DNA of 64,000 nucleotides. Source: Zanthoxylum bungeanum. Taxonomy: Eukaryota > Streptophyta > Magnoliopsida > Sapindales > Rutaceae. The DNA is taken from NCBI GenBank assembly GCA_019454045.1, contig SKCR01017971.1, forward strand, positions 186,001 through 250,000, in the 5' to 3' direction. Shown here in pieces: positions 1 through 9,434 of this stretch. A program made the position numbers and the translations under genes. The notes under the pieces are model-generated. The model ran no database searches. It was not told where the DNA came from and saw nothing but the letters and a program-made list of their open reading frames with translations. The stretch's first letter is position 1. Every line of letters starts with the position of its first letter.

Positions 1-1069
1 GCCAACCCCAGGAAACTTCGAATCTCTGTCACTGTTCTCGGTCTCTCCCATCTCAGAACTGCTTCAACCTTTTGTGGATCAACATAAATACCTTCTCCGG
101 AGATGATATGTCCCAGAAATACCACTCTATCCAGCCAAAATTCACATTTAGAGAACTTGGCATAAAGTTGTTCTCTCCTCAAAATCTCAAGTATCAATCG
201 AAGATGTTGCTCATGGTCGATCTGAGAAGGTGAATACACAAGGATGTCATCGATAAAGACTACAACAAATTTATCTAGATACGGCTGGAACACTCTATTC
301 ATCAAACCCATGAATGCTGCAGGGGCATTAGTAAGCCCAAATGGCATTACTAAAAATTCATAGTGTCCGTATCTCGTTCGAAATGCAGTCTTGGGAATAT
401 CTGTATCCCGAATCCTCATCTGATGATACCCCGATCGAAAATCAATTTTTGAAAACACCGAAGCCCCCTGAAGTTGGTCAAATAAATCATCAATTCGGGG
501 TAACGGATACCGATTCTTGATAGTCACCTTATTAAGCTGACGATAATCTATACACAATCTTAAGGTGCCATCCTTCTTCTTCACAAACAACACTGGTGCT
601 CCCCAGGGTGAAACACTAGGCCGAATAAATCCTCGATCTAACAGCTCTTGCAATTGTTCCTTCAGCTCCTTCGTTTCTGCTGGGGCTAAACGATATGGAG
701 TCACCGAAATAGGAGTGGTACCAGGGATTAGATCTATAGTAAATTCTAGATCTCTACAGGGCGGCAAACCTGGTAACTCATCAGGAAAAACATCCTGATA
801 TTCATTCACAATCGGAATATTAGCTATTTCTCTCGATTCCTCTTTTTCCACCGTAGTGATACTTGCTAAAAAGCCCTTACACCCTTGTCTAATCATCCTA
901 CAAGCTGACATGGCAGAAATGATGGGTACCACAACCTGATTACAATCACTGACCACCTTAAACTCTCCACTATTTGACTTAAACCTTACTTCCTTTTTGC
1001 TGCAATCAATAACTGCTCCATGAGTGGTCAACCAATCCATTCCTAAAATCAAACCAAAGTCCTCCATTT
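1..1069 (-). pseudogene. Element A pol: end of protease and reverse transcriptase (partial)
   Basis: Minus-strand translation gives a Ty3-type RT read in one frame with no stop that I found. In order: [19 protein letters not shown] near 610, the LCIDYRQLN motif near 550, [13 protein letters not shown] near 440, the [10 protein letters not shown] motif near 330, the catalytic box [11 protein letters not shown] near 255, and [11 protein letters not shown] near 100. The FIDD catalytic aspartates are intact. The frame differs from the upstream zinc-knuckle/protease frame, which ends at a stop at 1070, so a frameshift separates them. RNase H and integrase would continue left of the window. Confidence 0.88.
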
Positions 1070-1672
1070 CTAACGGTAAAGTATAACTGGTAGTTGTCTC
1101 GCCTCAATCTCAATACTTAATCCCCTAAGTACCGCATCTATTCTAATGTCCTTCCCCGAAGGAAGACTCACAATCAATGGATATTTATTGGTCTCCGGTA
1201 CACTATTCAGACAAGGAATACAACTAGTAGCAATGAATGAATGCGTAGAACCCGTATCAAATAAAGCTCGAACGAATATACCTGATATCCGCACCGTACC
1301 TGATACAGTACCACCATCTTGTGCCTCGTACTCTGTCATAGCGAAGACTCGTCCCCTATCAACACCAGGTGCAGTATGAGCCTGAGATGTTTGTCCTCTA
1401 CCACCATCCAATCCACTCAACGTTCCCCTGCCTCTGTTCTGTGTGAAACCCGAACCTCGTCCACAACTACCATAGGAACTTGTCCCTCTACCATGTCCTA
1501 CAGTCGGCTCAGCTCCTCGAGATCCACCTCTGATAGGACATTCTCTAGCTAAATGTCTCGGCTGCTGGCATTCATAACACATCTTTCCTCTGGTACATTG
1601 CATACTAATATGACCCTCCCGTCCACAATTGTAGCACCGACGAGGGCCAGTAGGCCGAGATGCCACACTCAC
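1070..1672 (-). pseudogene. Element A Gag C-terminus with two zinc knuckles, then aspartic protease
   Basis: A 200-residue frame. Two CX2CX4HX4C knuckles lie at residues 13-26 and 32-45 (CYNCGREGHISMQC and CYECQQPRHLAREC), typical of nucleocapsid RNA binding. A glycine/arginine-rich linker follows. The retropepsin active site ALFDTGSTHSF sits near residue 137 with the DTG triad intact. The frame closes at a stop at 1070, where family members run on to RT, so an indel is inferred at about 1070. The first methionine is only where the track opens and is not a biological start. The frame continues Gag from 1669-2868 after another frameshift. Confidence 0.85.
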
Positions 1673-2868
1673 AGCACTCTGATTAACGGATGGTATTGGG
1701 CCTCTACTCTGAACCTGCTCAGTCTGACCCCCACGATACTGCCATCTGAAAGGTGCACTCTGTGTGCCTCTCGGTGGTAACCCGCTGTGACTCGGCTGTG
1801 GAGGATACTGTCTACTGATAGATCTACCATGTCCTCCCTCAGAAACCTCATTTCGCGCCCCCTCTTCCTGCTCTCTTGAAAGGCAGCTCTATTCTCTTTC
1901 TCAATTTTGATGTCACTTTCCGCAATCATGGCTCTGTCAACCAATTCTGTGTATGGCAGTTTCCCCAAAATCAAAATTCTCGATCTGATCTGCTGTCTCA
2001 ATCCACTCTTGAATTTCTCACACTTGTCGTCCTCACGTCGTACCAATTCTGGATAGTAACGAGATAAGGAAATCATCCGTCTATCATATTCCATCACTGT
2101 CTCCGTCGGTCCCTCAACCATGTGTTCGAACAGACGACGCTGCTCCATACGATAAGCATACGAAAAGTACTTCTCATTGAAGGCTTCCTCGAACATATCC
2201 CATGTGATAAACTGAGGTCTTTCAGGTCCATCAGTTCTCCAAAAGTCAGGGGATCTCAATCTGTCTATCAGGATGGTCTCAGTATGCTTCCACCACCTCT
2301 CTGCTTCTCCTCCTCATCATCAATAAGTGGCAAATCTAACCTTCTCTTGATCGGTCAAATCCAACACTCTGAATATATGTTGAATGTCATCCTTCCATTT
2401 TTCTGCAACTAGGGGATCAGCCGTATCCTGAAACTGTGGAGGTCTCAAATTAAGAAATTGATCCAATTTGCTCATGTTACCACTGCTGCTCGCAGGTACA
2501 TTACTTGTTGGCCCTCTGGTAGCCATTTGTGCAACTACATCGATTAATCTTCCCAATACATTTTCTAAATGTGAGGCTGTCGGGGGAACTGAATGAGCGG
2601 CAGAGGTCACATTAGGTACAACTGCAGGAACATCATCAGGTGCAGCTACTGGAATAGCAGTGGGAACAGCTGCCGAAACTACTGGAGGTGCAGGTCTAGA
2701 ACCTTCACCAATCTCAAAAACAGGTGGAATACCAGATGAAGCTACATCTGATACATGATCTACAGGCAGAATCTGGGGTCTCTCAATACCTATACTCGAC
2801 ATCCTCACAAATCGTCGAGCTCTCCCTCTCCCGCGTTGAGTACCAGTTCCACGGCCACGACCATACAT
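1669..2868 (-). pseudogene. Element A Gag, N-terminal and central capsid region, frameshifted
   Basis: The start codon at 2868 gives an arginine/glycine-rich N-terminus (MYGRGRGTGTQRGRGRARR) and a proline/alanine/valine-rich linker, then the capsid motif LNLRPPQFQDTADPLVAEKW (2320-2868). A lost base near 2325 breaks the frame. Capsid resumes at 2259 with FITWDMFEEAFNEKYF and YYPELVRREDDKCEKF, the retrotransposon-gag fold. The second part ends at 1669, four bases into the zinc-knuckle frame. The 2260-2319 gap encodes the expected RWWKHTETI-type segment out of frame. Identity as Ty3 Gag is clear and function is lost. Confidence 0.85.
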
Positions 2869-2940
2869 TTTCCTACAAACAAAAAGCTACACCATTAATA
2901 CCCCATCTAATGCAATATGTCTACAGAACTTATAACCTAG

Positions 2941-2952
2941 GCTCTGATACCA
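2941..2952 (-). other. Primer-binding site of element A (initiator tRNA-Met type)
   Basis: On the minus strand the bases read TGGTATCAGAGC, complementary to the 3' end of plant initiator tRNA-Met. It lies 4 nt inside the LTR edge at 2957, as expected for minus-strand DNA priming. Confidence 0.9.
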
Positions 2953-2956
2953 AATC

Positions 2957-4746
2957 TGTCACGACCCCCTCCCTAGAGCGGGCCCAACCCTAGAAAGAGG
3001 TTCGCAGACTTCTTTAGCTCGAGCATTCTATATGACAATCAACCACTCAAATGCACACAAATATTACATCACTTATTACAAATCCAAACAGTATACACGA
3101 CTGTTGTGGTTTACAACACAATATTAAAGAAATAAATACAAAAGGTGACACAAATGTCTGGTCCAACCTGAAAATACAACTGTGGCACGTGGATCCAAAT
3201 CTGGTACTGCGACTACTGAACAGACGGACTACCTGAAATGTCAAGGGAAAATGGGGGTGAGCTTAAAAAGCTCAGCAAGTAAACACTCATTCTCTCAACA
3301 TGACCTCACCAACAAAATAGGTTATTATATATATATATGTATATAATATATATATATGAAAATAACATATGTTATAATATCATTACAACAAACATCCCAC
3401 CTCAACAGTACAAACATCCATCAAACATGGCTGCTACTCCGGGTCTAGTATAACAGAGGATTGAAATATACTCAATGAGAAGCCCACGTACTCCCCCATA
3501 TCAAAACCAATGGAAGAGTCCTCAATGACACTTCCAAGGTTTCCAACCATATCAACTCGTAAAATGTGAGTAAAATATACTCAATGAGGAAGCCCCCGTA
3601 CTCCCCCTATATCAAACCAATGGAAGAGTCCTCAATGACAACTTCCAAGGTTTTCTATCATCTCATCTCATCTGATGTATCATCACATCTCATCTCAAAT
3701 CCGACCACTATTATACCAAACCCGGCAGCATATCACAACAACACACATCATCCACACAATCACATCTCACATCAAATCCACAAGTCTCATCTCATAATTA
3801 TGATCTCATATTATCATACCTTCAATATCTCAATATTATATCTCCACAATATATATAATATAAAATATATATATATAATGTACCATTATATTTATATATA
3901 CCGAGTCTCACAACAACCATCAAACATCAAACAATATGTTAAGAGAATCACCACAGAGTGTACTTACCTCGATTCACGCAAAAATCAATAACGATTATCG
4001 GCTCGAAATTCCAAACGACTAAGCTGAGAAGAAAAACAGCAATGAACGGCTCCGAACTAATTAGAACGCTCAGCGAGGCAAGCGGGCCCCACAACGAAGA
4101 TCGGGCCCCACCACCAAAAAGCGGACCCCACAATCAAATACTTTTTACGGTGAATATATATGTCAAAACGCTCGTAATATCAGAACAACAATCTGAGCGA
4201 TCGGATCGTCGATCCAACGGTCGGATCTCAAATTCCAGTAATATTCACGAATTACCGGAAATTACAAAACGGAAAACAACCCAAACGATGTCGGATCGGG
4301 AAATGACTACTGCCGTTGGAAAGATCTCGGCCTGAAAAGTGCTCACTCGCCAGAGGTGGTCGTCAGAAGTGGCCGGAGACGGCCGGAAATTGCAGAAAAC
4401 GTTGCGACGTGGCGTCCTGGTCTGGCAGCGCGTGGCGGCGCGTCCGGCGGCCTTTGGACTCGACCTTGGTGGCGACGGAAAGCTTACGGCGGCAGCTAAC
4501 GGTGGTCCGGCGCGTGAGTGAAGAGGATCGACGATGACACGGCGGCGACGCTTCAAAGTTTTGACGAGGAAGAAGAAGAAAATATGAGAGAGAAAAAATA
4601 AAATTCTTGCTTCTGCTTCTATTTTAATTTTTATTATATTCGTAAGCTCCCTCTGCTGTCTCTCTCTCTCTCTTATAATGTTAAAAAAAACAAAACTCTA
4701 TTATTTAATTTTTGTGCCTGCCAGCTAATCTACCAAATCTGTCACA
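2957..4746 (-). repeat. 5' LTR of element A (about 1.79 kb)
   Basis: On the plus strand the LTR begins TGTCACGACC and ends TCTGTCACA. On the minus strand it starts TGTGACAGATTTGG and ends GGTCGTGACA. It is bounded by the primer site on one side and by interrupted B coding sequence on the other. It holds an AT microsatellite (about 3322-3375), a duplicated block (3463-3655) and a run of GGGCCCCAC-like short repeats (about 4085-4135). A GC-richer segment (4310-4560) gives overlapping ORFs on both strands that I regard as chance. No protein gene is seen. Confidence 0.85.
3463..3655 (-). repeat. Direct duplication of about 80 bp inside the LTR of A
   Basis: A block beginning near AAATATACTCAATGAG and running through a CAATGGAAGAGTCCTCAATG motif occurs at 3463-3543 and again at 3572-3655, with few differences. 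The repeat period is about 109 bp. It is a local tandem duplication, not a separate element. Confidence 0.85.
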
Positions 4747-4750
4747 ATTC

Positions 4751-6610
4751 TCACACATACTCCACACCAAGGTCGTCCAAAGCCTCCTTGGAGATGATAT
4801 CCACCGCACTCCTAGGATCCACTAGGATTCTGTCTACCTCAGAACTGCCGATTGTCGCCTTGATTATTAATGCATCATCGTGGGGGAAACTCACCCCTCG
4901 AGCATCCTCATCCGCGAACATTATTGGCACTGACCGACCACCTTGTATTTCCGAGGCCCGTTCTGTTTCTAACACTTCCAACCCATGAGCCCGACTATAG
5001 TTTTTTCTTGACCGGTTAGAGTCCCCGGCCAGTGTCTTCCCCCCTGTGATGATATTCATCTGTCGGCAGTGTGCTATCTGCCTGGCCGTCATAACTTCAT
5101 GGTCAATATAATTATTCAAATACCCATTCCGCGCCAGGTCTTCCATTTGCTCCTGCAAGTCTTTGCATCCATTCGTCGTATGTCCCCTCAAATTATGATG
5201 CATGCAATATGATTTATTATTCCTCATGTTAGGCGGGAATCTCCTGAGGTCAGGTTCTATCAAGAGACATTTTCCCTAGATTTCCATGACGATTTGCCCT
5301 AGTGGTTTATTCAGAGGAATGTATGCCTCTTCCCCAGCCACATGGTTCACCTGAGTCGAGATTCTCTTTTCCTGGTCATCCCGAGGTACCGGCTTGAATT
5401 CCCTTCGCCTCGGGGGTGGTTTTTTGAACTCATTGTCTGGACTGAGAGGAGCTTCTACCCTCATCGTCCTCTCTCTGATAGCTGTCCCCCTCCGGGTAAT
5501 TCTCTTCTCATCTTCCAACAAAACAAACTTACGGGCTGTTTCCAGAGCGGTGGCATAATCCGGTGTACCATGGATCCTCAGGTGAGTCCATAGCTTTCCG
5601 ATTTTTAAGGCTCCATTCAAACTCTCCAAGGCCTCGAGCGACTCATATCCTCCGACCTCGAGCACCACGCTATGGTATCGCTCAATGAAAGCCTTCAGGG
5701 GTTCATCGTCCCTCTGTTTCATGAGCCTCAATTCCCCAATCGTCTTCTTTGGGATGCATGCCCCATTGAAGTGCCGAACAAATGACTTCCTGAGTTGCGC
5801 GAAGCTTCCGATGCTCCCTGAGGCTAGAATTATGAACCACAAAATGGCAGATCCCCCCAAGGTTAAGGGGAATACTTTGCAAACGGCATCCCCTACTACT
5901 CCCTCGACCTCCATCAACAGGACAAAACTCTCAATATGGGATTTTGGATCAGTGTGGCCTTTGTAGGGCGTCATGGACGGCATGTTGAATCGTCTTGGGA
6001 ACTTTACCGACCTTATTTCTTCTGTGAGGGGAGATTCAACCTCGTCGTCCCGAGCATCTCCCGTATCCGTTTTGAGGTTCGCTCCCCACTTGGCCATTTC
6101 TTTTCTTAACCAAGATTTTATATTGCCATATGTGTTACCGTGCCGCATCCTGCGGCCTTCTTTGCGTCTGTCACTCCTGGTGCGGCGTTCCCCATGGCTT
6201 GAGATTTCCCATCCAGTTTCACCATCCTTCTTATCTCCCCTTCTGGTGTCGCGGGGGCTATCATAGGAAAAATCTAGCGACTGTCTCCCCTCTTCTTCTT
6301 CCCACGTATCCTCTGTTTGTAAATCTTTTTCTACCACTACAGACATCATCCCGTAGGGACCCTTCCTCATCGGTTCATCGTCATCACTCACATCTGCGAC
6401 CCTTTTTCCTTCCGCTATTTCGCCTCTCCTCCGACTGGCTCCGACTTCAAGCTTCTCATTATTCGTTTCTTTCATCCTCTCCAGTCTGTTCATCATGGAC
6501 TTCAACAGGTTTTGATTTTCCTCCATATCTTTCCTCATATTTTCCTCTATTTTCTCCATCCATTCTGCTGTTGAACTCCCCGATGACTGGTGATTTCCAC
6601 ATTCTGCCAT
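4751..6610 (-). pseudogene. Element B Gag-protease, one frame with an internal amber stop
   Basis: Gag starts at 6610 (MAECGNHQ...), with an acidic coiled N-terminus rich in EEN/KEM repeats (residues 15-60), a charged linker, then the retrotransposon-gag domain (about 200-330) with FPRRFNMPSMTPYKGHTDP, FPLTLGGSAILWF and MKQRDDEPLKAFIERYH. The frame meets a TAG at 5276-5278 and continues unshifted, giving a histidine/cysteine finger (YCMHHNLRGHTTNGC) and a protease-like segment ending at 4751. The expected protease triad reads VDPRSAVD instead of VDTGSS-like, so the catalytic site is lost. The frame ends at a TGA just before the LTR of A. Confidence 0.85.
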
Positions 6611-6640
6611 CGTCTTACCACGCGAGCTGCTTTTCGTTGA

Positions 6641-6660
6641 ATCCCCACAGACGGCGCCAA
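6641..6660 (-). other. Primer-binding-site-like sequence of element B
   Basis: On the minus strand TTGGCGCCGTCTGTGGGGAT directly follows the LTR end (...CCGTCAACA). A TGGCGCC primer-site core is usual for Tat-type elements. Which tRNA it matches was not resolved by eye. Confidence 0.75.
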
Positions 6661-6661
6661 C

Positions 6662-6983
6662 TGTTGACGGCTGATTTTGGTCTCAGGGGCAATAAGGGTT
6701 TTTTACTCCCGAGACAATCCTCCTCCAACTGTGAATTTGTTTTTTTTATGGGAAACCAAAAGAAAATTTGGCAAAAGATAAGTAAATTCACCAATCAACA
6801 AAGAGATTTAACGTTGTTCGGCAAATCAGATCCAACCTACATCCACGAGCACATAACGGACGATGTTTTATTACCGAAATATGTTTCTCTGATTTGTCTT
6901 GTGTTTATAAGTCTAATTCTCTCTTGTTCTCTTCTCAACTCTCAACTCTCCACTCTCAACTTTACCTTACAAGCACACTTTCC
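6662..6983 (-). repeat. Shared B/D LTR, left segment (split by element C)
   Basis: Starts TGTTGACGGCTGATTTTGG on the plus strand and aligns along its length with the intact D LTR at 24184-24500. It stops at TTTCC (6979-6983), the target duplication of element C, and resumes at 19157. On the minus strand this is the 3' (R/U5) side of the LTR, next to B's primer site. Confidence 0.88.
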
Positions 6984-8921
6984 TGTAGGCACTGCATTTT
7001 TACATATAAGTCCCTATGATGAGTCTTATTTAGAGGCACTACCTTTTATGTCACAGAAGCCGCGGGAAACGGACGTCGGAACGGGAAATTCAGAATAAGT
7101 ATGTCATCAAGTTCCTTTCATAAGTTCACTGTTTTCGTTCGTGCTGCTTTTTTGTGCCCACTTTCGAACGTCAGGCATATTACCGGCGTTCGTGTAGCAT
7201 TCGATGAGGCGTTCGAACGGTGTCGGTATTTCTGGTTTTGTTGCTAGCCTCACACCCAAGCCCAATTAGCCCACCAAGACCATTAAAATATTAATTAAAT
7301 CATATACCAAATTAAATGAAATATTAATTAAATCCTATACCAAATTAAATAAAACATTAATAAAATCATGCCTAATAAAATCAATCAACCAATTATATTC
7401 CCAATCAAAAATATCTTATTCCTAACTTAACACAATATTATGCCTAAACAACACAAATTAAATATATTAACTTCCTAATTATCCAAATTTTGTCCCCCCT
7501 CAAATTTTAGGATTTCCTTGTTTGACACCAAATCAAATCCCCTTTAAATGCCAAATCTCTTTCCTTGTCAAGCAAGATTTAGCCCTACCCCCTTTGCCTA
7601 TAAAAAGAACCCAATTCCAACCCTTGAAACCCTTAGTTCATTCCACACAAGAAAAGACCCAAGCTCATTGACACAATCAAACTCACACACACACAACCCT
7701 CACAAAATCAAAACACAGCCGAGACACATAAACACCAGCCACCCACTCCAACAAAACACCCAAAATTAGTAATCTCAAACAGCCCATTTACCTCACCAAA
7801 ACAGCCCCCAAGTCACGCCAAACAGCGGCCCAAATCACATCTAAACAGCAGCCCTTTTAACCACAAATACATGAGTCTAAACCCAATAACAGTGATCAAA
7901 AACAGCAGTAAATCAGCAGTACGACAGAGCAGTAAAATAGCAGCAAAACAGGGAGAACGACGGCACAAAACAGTGAGACACGAACGAGAGCAGTGAACCA
8001 GTGAACCGGAGGAGTTATGGAGCGCTAGCCCCTTCCGATGATCGTGTACCATACGTCCGAGAGTTGATTTACAAGGTTAGACATGAGGGCACTCTTTCTA
8101 TTTACTGCCATTTGTTTTTTTATTATTTTATTTCGAATGAGAGTCATTTATGGATGCATGTTGTGGTTTTAAATATGAACGAAAATGTGTCACCTCTTGT
8201 GGTATATAGGATGGAAACCGGACATAAATTTCATAGCCGATTCCGAATGGACGGGTTATGATCTGTACTCGGGATACAACTCCACGTACCACTCGAGCAA
8301 ATGTCACATGTTTCGCTTTGTTTTTACCTTGCTTGTTATTCTGCATTTTTCATCTCGCCATTTAATTTTCGTATGATGATTTGTTTTTATTGATGATGTG
8401 ATGCGCATGGGCTTAGTATGGTCGGTCCTAAAGGTTCTCCATTTGAAGGAAGAAAATGCCAAAAGGCTACCTTTAAGCCAACACTTTGCCGGACTCTTAC
8501 ATCGTGTCTTTTGCCTTATGTACGTCGGTTGTTTTGAAATTGGCGATAAAGCGCATTGGGCTTAGTAAGTGCGATTAAAGGTCCTCTATTTTGAGAGGTA
8601 AAAAACCTTTATCACGATGCTTGCCTTGCCGAATAATGTATATTCGATTGGATGGAGATATATTCAATTGGATACACGAAGTCCGATATCGTTGTCTTTA
8701 CTTTTATATATATATATATATATGTCTTGTGTTGTTTGCGTATTGGATTAGTAAGTGCGATTAAAGGTCCTCTATTTTGAGAGGTTAAAATCCTTTACTA
8801 TGATGCTTCGCCGCGCCGGACGATGTATATTCATTTGAATGTGAGATGTGTTCAATCGGGTATACGAAGTCCGATATCGTTGTTTCTATTTTTGTATGCA
8901 TTATGATGTGATGCGCATGGG
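6984..8921 (+). repeat. Element C LTR1, 3'-truncated
   Basis: Begins TGTAGGCACTGCATTTTTAC and follows LTR3 closely to GATGTGATGCGCATGGG near 8921, where it switches abruptly to internal tandem repeats. About 1 kb of the LTR 3' end, including the GAACG array and terminal CCCACA, is missing. It holds a TATAAAA box at 7599-7605 and three copies of the CCTCTATTTTGAGAGG-containing repeat from about 8430. Confidence 0.88.
7599..7605 (+). promoter_or_regulatory. TATA box in C LTR1
   Basis: TTTGCCTATAAAAAGAAC, conserved at matching places in all three C LTRs (also 9940-9946 and 16840-16846). It is the likely core promoter of the element; transcript start not determined. Confidence 0.7.
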
Positions 8922-8934
8922 TTCGGAAATGGAC

Positions 8935-9262
8935 CGCTACCACAACAGATGCCGAAAATGGCGCCCCAAAATGGAGCACACATAGCAGACGCCGAAAATG
9001 GCACTCCAAAATGGAGCACCCACAACAGATGCCGAAAATGGCATTCCAAAATGGAGCACTCCACAACAGATGCCGAAAATGGCACTCCAAAATAGAGCAC
9101 TCACAACAGATGCCGAATAATGGCGTTCCAAAATGGAGCACACACAGCAAAGGCCTAAAATGGCGTCCACAATGGAACACACACAGCAAATGCCGGAAAT
9201 GGGGCTCCAAATGGAGCCCACACACAAAAAAGATGCCGAATATGGCGCTCTAAAAATGGAGC
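8935..9262 (+). repeat. Tandem array of about 40-bp hairpin-forming units (element C internal remnant)
   Basis: About eight head-to-tail copies of a unit with ACAACAGATGCCGAAAATGG followed by a palindromic CTCCAAAATGGAG core. Each unit can fold as a small hairpin. Long antisense ORFs with repeated HFRHLLC-like peptides (8785-9305) are by-products of the repeat and were not called as genes. The array sits where C's internal 3' non-coding region should be, just upstream of the polypurine tract. Confidence 0.88.
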
Positions 9263-9417
9263 ACGGTTCGGGAATGAACCAGGGGTCGCAGCACCTCACC
9301 ACCAAATCAACTCAACTCAACAATGGTAAGTTCAAGTGGCAGTTGGCAAGCCAGGTAAGTGAAAATGCATTGCATAACTTTGATAGGATTGTCACTGTTA
9401 CACATTACACAAGTCCC

Positions 9418-9434
9418 ATCAAAGTGGGGGAGAA
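9418..9434 (+). other. Polypurine tract before C LTR2
   Basis: ATCAAAGTGGGGGAGAA directly precedes the TGTAGG start of LTR2. The equivalent tract precedes LTR3 at 16210-16226, so both LTR2 and LTR3 were laid down as 3' LTRs of an internal region. Confidence 0.82.

Larger units (their letters stand above)
1..4746 (-). mobile_element. Element A: Ty3/gypsy retrotransposon, chromovirus-like, 5' part
   Basis: Read on the minus strand the order is LTR (4746-2957), tRNA-iMet-type primer site (2952-2941), gag (2868 to about 1600), protease (about 1400-1100) and RT running off the left window edge. Integrase and the 3' LTR lie outside. The arginine/glycine-rich Gag start, two zinc knuckles and RT with FIDD suggest a Tekay/Del-type chromovirus, but the diagnostic integrase and chromodomain are not visible. 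A is inserted in the gag-pro region of Tat-like element B, whose coding sequence stops exactly at the LTR edge. The base after the LTR starts a possible TSD (ATTCT) that cannot be checked without the other end. Frameshifts in gag and before RT mean this copy is not autonomous. Confidence 0.88.
4747..6661 (-). mobile_element. Element B: Tat-like Ty3/gypsy retrotransposon, internal 5' part
   Basis: Internal region of a minus-strand element: primer-site-like sequence, gag, then Gag C-terminus and protease, cut off at 4747 by insertion of A. The rest of B (RT, RNase H, integrase, 3' LTR) should resume beyond A, outside the window. Its 5' LTR is 6662-6983 plus 19157-19577, split by element C. The Gag and the YCMHH...GHTTNGC finger instead of a CCHC knuckle point to the Tat/Ogre group. 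The 5' LTR is shared with D. Confidence 0.82.

Noticed and set aside
2941..2952. tRNA genes at primer sites
   Set aside because: Only the 12-18 nt complementary to tRNA 3' ends are present, next to LTRs; no cloverleaf.
4245..4556. ORFs of about 100 residues on both strands in the A LTR
   Set aside because: GC-rich LTR sequence gives overlapping frames; no homology or coding context.
6130..7098. 322-residue plus-strand ORF
   Set aside because: Antisense to B gag and LTR, crosses the C insertion boundary, no domain.
8785..9305. Cysteine/histidine-rich antisense ORFs (HFRHLLC repeats) as a metal-binding protein
   Set aside because: Translation of the 40-bp hairpin array. Three overlapping frames give similar peptides, which is typical of repeats.
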